A DNA stretch of 64,000 nucleotides, from assembly GCA_001939145.1 (NCBI GenBank), contig LSRX01000254.1, positions 505,049 through 569,048 of the forward strand, in the 5' to 3' direction. The stretch is from Symbiodinium microadriaticum. Its lineage: Eukaryota > Sar > Dinophyceae > Suessiales > Symbiodiniaceae. Positions 53,496-64,000 of this stretch are shown here, one piece after another. Positions within the stretch are counted from its first letter, which is position 1; every line of letters begins with the position of its first letter. The notes under the pieces were generated by a model. The model did not search any database, was not told the origin of the DNA, and saw nothing but the letters and a program-made list of their open reading frames with translations. The position numbers and the translations under genes are program-made.

Positions 53496-56400
53496 ACGCA
53501 CCAAATACAAGATATTTCCGCGCTGTTTGCTGTCACCAGCATCTCCGACTTCACAAGATGGCCTCGTCTGGCAACTGACGTGAACCTGGAGGCGATCAGC
53601 GCATTTCCCGATGCCATGGAGGTCCGACTGGATCAGATGATTCAGCTGTACATGGACGGGTTATCGCACCGATTTCATTACGTGGATTACTTGGCTTACG
53701 GAGACCGAACTGGCACCTTCGTCGGAATCGAACGGCTTCCCACGCACTTCAAAGACAAGCACCCAAGCTCTAGTGTTTTCGGCGGTGAGCAGCTTGGACT
53801 AGATACGGCATGCTTTCATTGTGGTCTGTTCTTTCCGGTGAGAATATGTCCAGTGCACCCAGCACCAACAGTTGATGGGCCAAGTGTGTATGCACATGCT
53901 CAGCTCATGAGTGCCAGCAAACTGCAAGCACTGAAGTCATGTGCCCCTTAAACTTGGGCTTATCAGACTATTGGTCTGGGGCAGTTTCTAAAGAGCCCTG
54001 CCCACCAGGTTTCGACCATCTGACCTGGTCGGCACCTCGCGACCAAGCTGTTCCATGTGCCCACCTCCCTCGGCGCTCGTCCAAGGCGCCAGGATGGACT
54101 TCCCCGGGTTTCGACGCCCTGAAGAGATGGGTCTGTTGATGGAACCGTATGTAAACCGAAACTCCCGAAGCTACAAGTACGAGCTCGGCTCCTGCGTGAG
54201 GATGTAAGGGCGCTGTATGCCGTAATTCTACATGGAATATGGGCGTGCTGTATTGCCAACTAGTCTTGTTTTGTTCCAGGCGTGCCATGAACCCCAGGGA
54301 GCCCAGCTTCAGAAGTGCATGAGCTGAGGGAGGAATCGAAACCTGACATGGGGGCTGAGGGCTTTACGGGCTGCGGTGGGGATTCTTAAATCCTTGCTGG
54401 AAGCCTCCGGGGGGCGCACGAGCCCCCGGCAGCACCCACAGACGCGTTTTTGCATTCGATGCAGGAAATCCTGGTGCGAGCTTTCCCAGAAGGTTTGTGT
54501 GGAGGTGTTGGGAACTGATTCGGTTATCTAGGCAAGAGTTCGTGGCCTTTCCCGTGCCATGAAGCACTTCAGACGGGAGCCTCCCAATGCCAGCATAGGC
54601 TATTCAATTTGCGGTTGGACTCCCGACAACTTGAGTTGCGAGTCTTTGAAGCACTGTCGTTGCCACAGGGCTGGTAGGTGTGCTGCATGGACAGGCGAGA
54701 AGGCGTACTATTTCGTTAACGACTCCACTGGTGCATATCGCAATCGGTACGACTCAAAGGCCGCAAGCGGGTGACTGAATGTTTCAGAGCGCCACAACTT
54801 TGCAGTGCATATAGTCGACTGCAAACTTCATGTAGGCATTGGCAAGCAGGAACGAAGTCTTCTCCAATCTTCTACCCACCTGAGGTTTCAGTTAGCAGCT
54901 AGGCCGCTAAATCTTAAGTCGCTTCCTAACGAATGCATTTTCCGCATGATATATGAACAAGTAGGAGGCTAGACGCAAGCAAAAAGCAACTGCTTCCTGT
55001 CACCACCACCCCAGTCAGCCCGGCCAGGGTTCCTTCCTAGGTATGATTAAGGGGGGAAAGAACAGGCTGTTAAGATCATGGTGCCCACATTTTTGGCCAA
55101 GAAGTAATGTCAAAGATTTGTTTGTTGCGGTTATAGGCTCTAGGTCAGGTCTGTGTGTTAATTGTGTTTCATGATGATTTATATGATCAATGCCGTTCTC
55201 CGCTTCACTTGCTTTGGCTAGCACAAATAAAAATCAAGACACGATGTGAGCTTCACACTGCAGTCTTTTACGATTCTCCTGGCGTGCATGTGAAGTTTCC
55301 GTCCACGCATGTGAATTTTCCGTCCACGTGGAATGTTAGTTTGCTGGTCTTGAAGGCCTATTGCAGTGTCCGTACAAGTCGGTCTGACTTGTAGTGCTAC
55401 ACTGCTGTACTATGCTGTGCGACCACCTGTTCTAAAGTATTGCAGTGCGATATGCGTGCAGATGGAGGCTTTTGCCACGTTATACTGATCACGCTGCTCG
55501 GTGACCGTCGCAGTGCAGCACTACGTTCAACCATTCAGCAGAAAGAAGCATCTCATCGTGCCCGCCATGGTGCGAGTGCACCATCAGCATGGCACATTTC
55601 AGTGTCATCCGTGTGTCGTAGCAAACGTGGTTGTTCACTAGACTGGCACTTGAGTTCTGACCGACCAGCGGGATGTGAAGGCGACGCTTTAAATTTCGTG
55701 AACTGAGCTCTTCAGTGGCAACAAAACGAGCAGAGATTGAAAGGTCTACGATCCGCGCACCCGGCCGTGGTACAGGGTTGGAGCGGATGCGAAGGGCAAG
55801 CTTCTGGGCGTCATTGAGCATGCTCTGCATTTATTGTCAAAGGTAGTTATTCTTTGCGGCAGCGTTACGCTCGTGATTGTGCTCCGAGTTCTGCTGGTGC
55901 GAGTTTCTGTCTTGGTGTTACAGGCACCGGCAGTGGTACTTCTTTTCGGTCCATTGATCGTTGTGTGCTTCAAGGGTGGGGTGCCTGAAGTTGTTCAGAA
56001 AACCTGGCATCATACATTTTCGTTACGTTTGCCATCTCCTGGCTGTCAGAGCGAGATGAGCTTAGACTCTTAGGCCGGTGGCTTGACACACCTGAAGCTA
56101 GCCGAAATCGGAGGTGCAGGACGCTCAAGATTACTCTTTGGGTCATCCAGCCTCGTTGCATCAGAGAGCTGAGTCCCATGCTGAATGCGGTAGTATCAAG
56201 AGAGACTCAGATGGGCCATATGCCCTCTGGAACTTCCTAGAGTTGAAGCCCCGGTGCCTCAGGCAAGCATGGACTGACATCTACAGCTATAGTAGCGGCC
56301 ACACCCTGGGCATGTCATGCTCCCAGGCAAGCTTCTGGCAGTTTGGGGACTTGCTTTTTGCCTCGTGCAAACGACAACAGACGGCTGCAGCTCTTGTTAA

Positions 56401-59400
56401 GTGACGGGCCAATGTGAGTGGGTCCAAGCCGGCATGCCGATTCAAGCCCCCACACACACATGGCAGATCCCGTGAGAAGTCGCCCTTCCCAAAAGCTGGA
56501 TGCATCGTCTTGTGATTAGACGGGTTAGAAACTCTCTAGATCGCGGCCTCGCAGGCCATCATGTTCGAAGGCGAGGTCTTGGCAGTCGTTTCAGCTGACT
56601 TCACCGTGCCATCTTGTCTTCGAAATTCAGCCTCAACTTGTCAGTGGTTTTCGCTTTGCCCATCCGAACTACGGCCTGGTTACCTCCAACCCTGAAGCGA
56701 CAGTCTCAGGTCCTTCCTGAGCCGATTTCTGCGAGAAGTGACGGGCACTGTGCCTGAGCAGGAACCTCGACTGGTCGGAGATATGCTCTGGATTGCTGTG
56801 GTGATGATGATCATTGAAATCGGTATGTTTGCTACTGATATGTCATGGTTGTACATGTTCTATTTTTTCTGGGAATGCTGCTAGTTAGCCTTACATATTG
56901 CTACACATGCAAGAACATTCGTGTATGCACGCATTCATACATAGACACAGACCTACGAATAACTAGTACATACATACATACATACATACATACACACATA
57001 TATATATATATATATGTACGTATCAAGATTTGGGTTCAGCTCTGAGTGCTCGCGATGAGAGCCTTCTGGTTGTCTGTTTTCCGCCCTAAACCTCGCCTCA
57101 GCTTCGAGCGCGAGTGCTAAAAACATGTATTCGTATTTGTTGCTCCTCTATATATATATATGGAGAGAGAGAGAGAGAGAGAGTGAGAGATAGATAGATA
57201 GATAGATAGATGTGTGTTTGTGTGTGTGCGCCAATCCTCTGGTTGTCCGGCCCGCTGTTACGTGTCCTTGCGTAGTGAGACCTTTGAGGATAGCAAGGCA
57301 GAGAGAGAGAGAGAGGGAGAGAGATACTACACTTCGAGTATAAGGTAGGATAGAACCGGGGCGGCGTTTGCGCCTGCTGCAACCATGATGCACAGTTCCT
57401 CCTGCGTGCGTGTACGAGTAGGGCCTTCCTGATACTCACCTTAGCGGACAATTCCTGTCCGATCTGACGTGATCAACCTTCGACCACATGGACTCATATA
57501 CTGCAGTACATTAATAGGGAACCGAACTGCTCGCACAAACTGGGGCCACTTCGAAGCTGGTGGTAGTTAAAAACATATAGCTAATCAGATGCGAACTCTC
57601 CGCAGAAGAAATGATGTGGGAGGGCGTGAGAGCTACGAGACCCAGCCAAACTTCAGTTCCTGCGAAGCCGGCGACTAAGGAGGGCTTCGTTCTGGATCGC
57701 GAGGGCTTTATGGTAGCCAGCTCCCTCGGTGTCGAAGCGGTGGTGAGGAAGGACGTTGATGAAGGCTGTTCTCGTTACAAGCCCGGGTGCTCTTTCTTGT
57801 CCAACTCTCGGACCCTTGGGATGCAAGCTTCAGGTGGTGAGCTGCAGCAAGTCAGGTTTGACGAAGTAGTTGCGCAACCCGGTAAATGGGCTATATACAC
57901 AGACGGCTGCGCAGAAAGTTGATCGTAAGATTGGCACAGGCTCTTTGAGGTGCACGCCGTTTGTTACTCTCTGACCGTCCTCCCGAGTCCTCCTCACCGA
58001 CTGCATGCCCTCAACGTATCTTGGCGCCGCGACCACTAGTCCTCATCAGCCATGTCAGCCATGCTAGTGTTCGGTCTGAATCGAACGGGTAGGCGTGGTG
58101 GCTTGTGAATCAGGTGACGCTAGTTGCATCACAAGGCTCTTGGAGCAAGAGGCATCATGTAAGTTTGAGGCAGTTTGAGGTCACGTCTCACACGGATTCC
58201 TGTTAGGCACACAGCCCAGCGTGAAGCATCCGTTGGTGATTCCGATGCTGCACTGAAACTTGGGAGGTGGATCTGGTCGGATTCGATATCACTGGAGCCA
58301 GCTGTCGCATTGCAGTGGCCTGCTGTCACCCCTCGGAAGCTTTCTCAGCAGTGGAAAGTTAAAGGTAGTTGGCAGGCAGACTCGCGGGCTTTTGGGGAGT
58401 AATTGGTAGCGCGAGATGCCCGATTGCAGTCAGCATGCGCGAGACAACCTGATCGGAGGGGGAACATTCAGAAACGGCATCTTATGCAGAAACCTATGTT
58501 TTGCTGGCTTTGCACGCCCTCCAGAGATCGTGGCCCCTTTTTCATGGGCAGGGAATAGACCCGCGAGCCCGACCCGGAACGCCCTGCGCGGCCCACCCCC
58601 ACAACCCACCGCCATGCTGGTTCCCTCAGGAACGCTCTTGAAGTCCCACGGATCGCTTGAACATTTGCGACCTGCCTGTCATAGGGCCCTCCGGCTTTGG
58701 AAAGGTTCTGTGGGCACGAAGGAGGATGTTGGATGAGGTGCCCAGGAAAGTCTCTGGCGAGCCGCTTCCCAACAGAGACATGATCCCGAACCCACCAGTG
58801 CTGAGGTTCCCGACTTGATTGCCTGCTAGAGCTTAGGCCAGAACATGGCACAATGTCATCCGTGGACGGGCGCTACCTCTTCACCTACACCTCTAGTCTG
58901 CCGACGCCCTTTCAGGCTCCGTGGCGTGATGTGGTGATGCTTTCTGCCCTTGCAGCTTTTTGTTTCGCGCTCCCTCCGGCCTCGTCGCCGTGTTCATCTT
59001 CAGGAGAGAGGCAGATAAGCAACAGCCCTCGCTTGGAGGACAAGTCGAGATGGATTGTCATTATTTCGCGGCCGACCAGTGCGTACTTGGATCAGGCCTT
59101 CGTCTGCCAGCGCAGGAAGCCATCGGCAAGGATGTATGAACGGCTTGGATGCACTGCCCAGCCTAGTGCATCATGAGTCCCTCCTTGTAAGTCTGAACTG
59201 AGACCTCGTCTGGCTGTGTCCGAGTTGAGAGAGCGTAATGTAGATACATTTCGGATATAACCTTCTAAGAGCGAAAGCAATGAAAACACATCACAGAAGC
59301 AAATGGCCGGACTGCAGAGCTAGCAAGAAAGTTGTTGAAGGCTCCGATACTTCATGTGCTAAAAACCAGGTTTTGCACAGTGCAAGAGACGACACTGTGG

Positions 59401-62400
59401 GATCTTGGATTAGATCATGCCGTGCTGAGGGGTACGAGTTTCGTTTTTCAATCCAGCACGGACAACAGTTTTTGGAGAGACTGCCTGACTTACGAGTGTC
59501 TGTGATAGTCTTGGCCGAAACCCTCAAAGCCCTTGTCATCCAAGCGGCGACGCAGGCATGGGCAGTGCAACAGCGAGCTGCCAACAGAAACCAGGTGGCT
59601 TGCGAGAGAATGGTGGTTGCAAGGTTCAGACTGTGCATGTTGCCTTCTTTCCTGCTTGGTGCTGCATAGGGTTGCATAAGTTGTACGGCGCAAGTCGTTT
59701 GCCCGTAATTTCACTCGCCGTGCGAGAGATTGCCTTTGAAGCCCCTCCCTGAACTCAAATGTCCTAGAGGCAGGCGGTTCGATTGATGAAGTGGGACTGA
59801 CCCGTCGCTGTACCCTTGCCTGGCTGTGTCGAGCGTGCGAGTCGGAGAGTCGAAACAGTCAGAACTTTGGGAGGTTCGGCGACAGGAGATAGCTGATCAA
59901 CTTCACCAGCAAGAGCTGCTTGGATGTGGTTCTGCGCAACTCCCCGACGGCTCCCTAACAGAGGGTTCTTAACTTATGTACAAACCTCCCCACATAGCTC
60001 GGCAATGCGGTCATCGAGTTGCCTTTGAACCAGGGAGGTCCCCGGACGACAATTTTGAAGTGTCCCCATCGTTTGTTGCATCGCACAGGGCAGCGCCCTT
60101 GTCAAACTGAATTGAAGGCTGAAAGTCCAAAGTTAAAAAACGAAGTCGTTCCACGAACGCCGTTACTTGAGTGGCTGCAGAGACCTCGACCAGCCTTACG
60201 CAGCAAAAGCAATCACCTCAGGATCCAGACGATTCTGTACTGCTTCCTCTTCGCATTCGCCGGTGCAGTGATCATGATGTCGATCGGCCACTGGGCAACG
60301 TCGGCTCCATTTGCTTGGGCTGAGGGTCTAGAATGCGTGGAGGGGTCAAGAAGGCAGTTGGACATGGTTCGAGGGTGGCGAGTAATGGGAACTCTTGATT
60401 AAGAAGCCCTCCACCCCCACCAAGGTAGGTCGGCTGGTGGCCTGATCCGACCAGCCCCAAATAAATTTGGCGGGTTTCGGGCTTGCCACCCAACACTCCT
60501 AGGGTTTTGTAGGGCAGGCAGGGCAGGTTCAGTCGACAACTGAAGTATGCGGGAGATGCCGGCTATAGGGTTTAAAGTTGGGGCTGAGGGTTGAGGTTAG
60601 GGTTTTAGGGTTTAGGGGGGGTTGAGGGTTGAGGTTTGAGTGTAGGGTGTTAGGGTTCAGGGGTGCGGTTAGGGTTTTAAGGCTTCGCTTTAGACTTTAA
60701 AGTTACTGGGCTTAGTCAAACAAAAGCAATAACAAAACACGATTCTTCTGCGGCGGCCGGATTATTAACCAGGGGGTTGCCTTGCCTGGGCTAGGCCCTT
60801 GCAGGCTTGAAGAACTGAGTGTTTTTACATAGGCCTTTGNNNNNNNNNNNNNNNNNNNNNNNNNNNNNNNNNNNNNNNNNNNNNNNNNNNNNNNNNNNNN
60901 NNNNNNNNNNNNNNNNNNNNNNNNNNNNNNNNNNNNNNNNNNNNNNNNNNNNNNNNNNNNNNNNNNNNNNNNNNNNNNNNNNNNNNNNNNNNNNNNNNNN
61001 NNNNNNNNNNNNNNNNNNNNNNNNNNNNNNNNNNNNNNNNNNNNNNNNNNNNNNNNNNNNNNNNNNNNNNNNNNNNNNNNNNNNNNNNNNNNNNNNNNNN
61101 NNNNNNNNNNNNNNNNNNNNNNNNNNNNNNNNNNNNNNNNNNNNNNNNNNNNNNNNNNNNNNNNNNNNNNNNNNNNNNNNNNNGGGGGGGTGGGGGGGGG
61201 GGCGGGGGTTTTCATCAAGAGTTGACATTAGCTGCTTTCGTGACGTCTCCTTTGTGCGCAGTGCGGAGTCACAGCCTGGTTGGCCCAAGATGCAGTACCC
61301 CAAGTCATCCAAGGTTTGGCGGTGAGCAAGCCCCTGCATAACATCTCCATAGAGGCAGCTGGCATGTTGCATGTTGAGACTGCCTTGCAAGCAGTCGCAT
61401 GTTGGGTAAGAGGATTCGTCGCTGATAAGCTGAAGTGAAGTCATGGCCTGGGTCACCTGACAGTCGCATAGATTAGGATGTTCAGAGGTTTGACCGCCAA
61501 TTCCACGGGGAGTCGGAAGATCCGGATCCTGTCAGGACCGGAGGCCCAAGCTGAACTACACCCCTGTCGTCCTTGTTTCTTGCATTGTGCCGTATCGTTT
61601 TGCAAGGTAATTATGCGTTTGCCGCATGAATGAAGTTCGCAGCATCCCTGCACCGAATCCAGCTTTGGCCCCAACTTTGAAGAAGCAATGGTGCACTTGA
61701 TAGAAGCTGGTGAAGTGCGACCTCCACCAATGCCTTTGAGTGTACTTTCGGCTTCGGATGCTTTTTGCAAGCATCGCCCCTGTACGCAAGCTGTTCTATG
61801 TTCCATCTGCTCGTTTGCGCAGATGCTCTCCATGGCAAAACTGGAGTTTCTGCAACGCGCCGGTGCCCCATTGGACATGGCGACGCTCCGCCAGAAAGTA
61901 AAAGATAGCTTCAGCCTGTGTAATTGCATGGCTCCTGTTATCAAGTCTCTGAAGCTGCTACAGAAATTATAGAAGTCGTTGCTTTCTGTCTCAGCTGAAC
62001 AAATCACACGCATCCGGACCTGGACCCTAGGCACAGGAGCATCGGGACAAAGAGCTCAACACGTTTTTCGAGCTTCCGAAGCTTCTTCAGTGCCTTGGAT
62101 CTTTCTGGCCAAGATCAGAGGGTATCAGGAGGATACTTTAGGGGCCTCCTGAAGTATCATCGCGAGCCGTTACAAGCAATTCTTTAAAAAGAGCATTCAG
62201 GCGCAGAACCTTTAGCTGTATTTCACGATGCTAACAGGAACTGCGGCTTACTGTAGGTCCTTAGTCTTGAAGGCAACACCGGCTCACATGGGCATGTGAG
62301 GCCGGAGCCGCGCTGGCTCAAGTGCGAGCGAGAACGACAGCTCCAGCTCCGAGGCGGTGAGCGTATCAAGTTGTAGGTGAGGAGGGACACGGTCTAGAGA

Positions 62401-64000
62401 CAAGGCTGACAGGCAATGGGTTCAGGCAGCCCGCTGACCGTGAAGATTCCAATTCGTGCCCGAATGCCTGACTCCAGCAGAAGCTTGCCGGCAGGACCAG
62501 GAGGAGAACGACATGGAAGAGGGGCAGACCGGTCGTCTTTCTCAGATGCTGATGCACGTCGCACCACGTGAAGTGGCTGCTTGCCCAAATGCTGATTGAT
62601 GGCCGAGCTTTTGCTACTGCTAATGCTCACTGCACACTTCCGTGTGCTGCAGCAGGATCGAATTTGCAGAGTCTTTGGCCAACTCCGAGGGTTCCATGCA
62701 AATAGCATGTACTGTGCGTAGGCAACAGATGATTAGGTTATCCCCAATCCTTGTCCACAGCTTGTTCTGCTGATGACAGCGCTCTGGCCAGTGGGAGTAA
62801 AGTGATGGGGAAGACTCTGATTAATATCCCTCCATCTCGCTCAAGCCCGCGCACTACCGAGAGCTGGTTCACCGTCCAATTTGGAGAAATAGGACGAAAT
62901 ACACGACCACAAATGAAGTGAGGGCATTACAGTTCAACCAGCTGGGCTGGTGTGTTCAAGCCCTGGCACAAGTGTAATTCTGGCATTCTGATTCATTCTA
63001 GGGCTCAGCATGAACAGGCAGTGTTCGATTGATGTTTGCTCACCAGTCCGCACCTGCTGCTACTTGCTAGCTGCCCAGGGTTCTGTGAAAAGGTATCGCT
63101 TGCATCCGCGGCAACTGCAGCAAGACCTGTAAGGTGCACATGAGGGAGTCCTTCGTTTACATGGTTGCTGGCCTGAAGTCTTTTGCTCGCTACATGGACC
63201 CGGAAATCATGCGCATCGTCGTTCAGAGCAGCCTGGCCCGGTCTCATCCTTGAGGCTTTGTTGTTTCCTCCATGCCTTCCATCCCTAGTGCAGGTTGCAG
63301 GTTTTCCAGCGCCGCAATAGCAAGGCAGCCATACCGTGTCGCCGTTCAATAGTTTCAATAGTAGTAGTCTCAGTCATCGCAGGAACGGTCCTGGTAAGGG
63401 TAGCAAGCATGAACTTCATGATGCTCTTGTGTCTCTGAACTCATAATCTTCCAGCTACTGCTCTGGCACAGCTTCGCTTGGGTGGCTCCCTCCCCAGCGA
63501 ATATCCCCTCAGACTCTCCTAAGCCTAAGCTCAGGCAAGCGCCAGGCCCAGCTGGGGATGGGAAAGGCGCCAGTGACCATTTTCTTCAGCTCCTCGGAAC
63601 TTGGAGGGGCGGATGGAGGGGCTGGGATGGCGCTTTGTTCGTGTTGGGGGGCAGAGTCTACTAGTAGGGTTACTTTAGGTATGTCGCCATATTATATATC
63701 TTTTGCAGCCAGGCACCTGCCAAGCCTGCAAGACCACGAGCTCATGACGAGGTGATATCGCCAACTTTACCACCATTGCCGAGAGCTTGGACCCTGAGAC
63801 GTTCATGAGGATGCTGAGCCTCGGCAACAGAGGAAATGCCTCGTTGAAGAACTTCGCTGTTTCGGTTACAATGATTGCAGAACGCTCCTCGAAGGTAGGT
63901 TGCGGGCTGTCACCGTGTCAACTGGTTTGATATGACTTCGTCAACTTCTCTTCAGGCCCTCATCAACTTGTTGCTTATTCTCGTGCAAGCATCCCCCACA
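53496..64000 (+). CDS. Cache-domain receptor class III nucleotidyl cyclase, copy B (3' end outside window)
   Basis: Same exons as copy A: about 53496-53789; 54695-54770; 56263-56326; 56555-56607; 56710-56749; 57680-57754; 58220-58266; 58837-58915; 59039-59095; membrane exon 60222-60299; 63134-63235; 63546-63588; 63752-63815. The next exon lies past the window end. Splice sites are conserved, including the GC and GA donors. Substitutions relative to A include L to M and N to K in 57680-57754, R to G in 58220-58266, W to S at the third residue of 59039-59095, and S to R in 63752-63815. No stop or frameshift appears in the exons seen, so this copy looks functional as far as visible. The N gap (60,840-61,183) falls in an intron. 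Roles and specificity are as for copy A. Confidence 0.65.
56965..57015. repeat. ACAT/TA microsatellite, unit B
   Basis: ACAT tetramers pass into a TA run. Beyond 57,015 unit B carries about 100 bases with no counterpart in unit A. Confidence 0.93.
57147..57322. repeat. TA, GA, GATA and GA microsatellites, unit B
   Basis: TA at 57,147-57,161, GA at 57,163-57,189, GATA at 57,189-57,211, GT-rich to 57,228, then GA at 57,300-57,322 after a unique segment shared with unit A. Confidence 0.93.
60590..60690. repeat. Telomere-like minisatellite, unit B
   Basis: Counterpart of 42,141-42,330 with roughly two units (GTTGAGG..TTTAGGG words) instead of about four. Confidence 0.8.
60840..61183. other. Assembly gap (344 N)
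   Basis: Run of N between aggcctttg and a G-rich tract. The matching stretch of unit A is about 42,587-42,905 (some 320 bp), so the gap size is realistic. It holds the reverse-oriented telomere-like arm in unit A. Long open frames drawn across the N run are meaningless. Confidence 0.99.

Larger units (their letters stand above)
51131..64000 (+). repeat. Tandem duplication unit B, truncated by window end
   Basis: Homologous to 32,864-45,677. Main differences from unit A: a 247-bp extra segment at 51,892-52,138; loss of about 50 bp present at 33,820-33,873 in A; about 20 extra bases near 52,850-52,880; replaced microsatellite DNA at about 57,000-57,600; a shorter telomere-like minisatellite; an N gap; and altered sequence at 63,245-63,350 and 63,665-63,715. 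Placement of two alleles in tandem by the assembler is an alternative, made less likely by the unshared segments and by a defined junction. Confidence 0.85.

Noticed and set aside
60712-61456. Open frames of 168-221 codons across the N run
   Set aside because: They consist mostly of undefined residues from the assembly gap.
1-64000. tRNA, rRNA, snRNA or spliced-leader RNA genes
   Set aside because: I looked for TpsiC-like GGTTCGAATCC boxes, conserved rRNA words and an intact spliced-leader exon followed by a GT donor and found none.

Overview
The window looks like nuclear DNA of a dinoflagellate. The evidence is indirect but convergent. Introns end AG|G and start with a mix of GT, GC and GA. 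Genes sit as tandem head-to-tail copies on the + strand. A degraded dinoflagellate spliced-leader-like sequence lies just upstream of one gene pair. TTTAGGG-like stretches are scattered throughout, and there is abundant satellite and microsatellite DNA. I cannot name the genus. Most of the 64 kb is intron or intergenic sequence, and most long open frames are chance frames.

Layout. 1-10 kb: a GGT microsatellite, then mostly featureless DNA with two candidate exons of a retropepsin-like aspartyl protease (6.37-7.56 kb). 10.1-15.2 kb: a CGGTT run, three 55-bp units with inverted ends, then a 4.3-kb satellite of 41-bp units (about 105 copies). 17.8-23.2 kb: two tandem copies (2,757 bp apart) of a two-exon gene. 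It encodes a 494-aa protein with one N-terminal membrane segment and six Cys-bracketed, Ala/Val-rich repeats, of no function I can assign. 23.6-24.8 kb: two palindromic elements of about 103 bp. 25-31 kb: sparse candidate exons (one membrane-protein exon on the - strand) and large microsatellites. 31.3-32.2 kb: exons resembling the C-terminal part of a family-2 sulfotransferase.

32.86 kb to the end: one complete (about 18.3 kb) and one incomplete unit of a direct tandem duplication. Each unit carries the same multi-exon gene. I could assemble it exon by exon with phase-consistent splice sites: an extracellular Cache-type sensor, a transmembrane segment, a linker ending in an F-x-R-Y-M-D-P motif, and a class III nucleotidyl cyclase catalytic domain. 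The residues at the two purine-selecting positions (Glu and Gly) point to guanylyl rather than adenylyl cyclase activity. Copy A can be followed through the catalytic domain to 49.88 kb; copy B leaves the window inside the catalytic domain.

The genes are not an operon. The two main loci are independent tandem gene families, the usual dinoflagellate arrangement, and each shows highly similar coding tracts inside more diverged flanks. Assembly caveats: one N at 23,869 and a 344-bp N gap at 60,840-61,183, which matches an inverted telomere-like repeat region in copy A.
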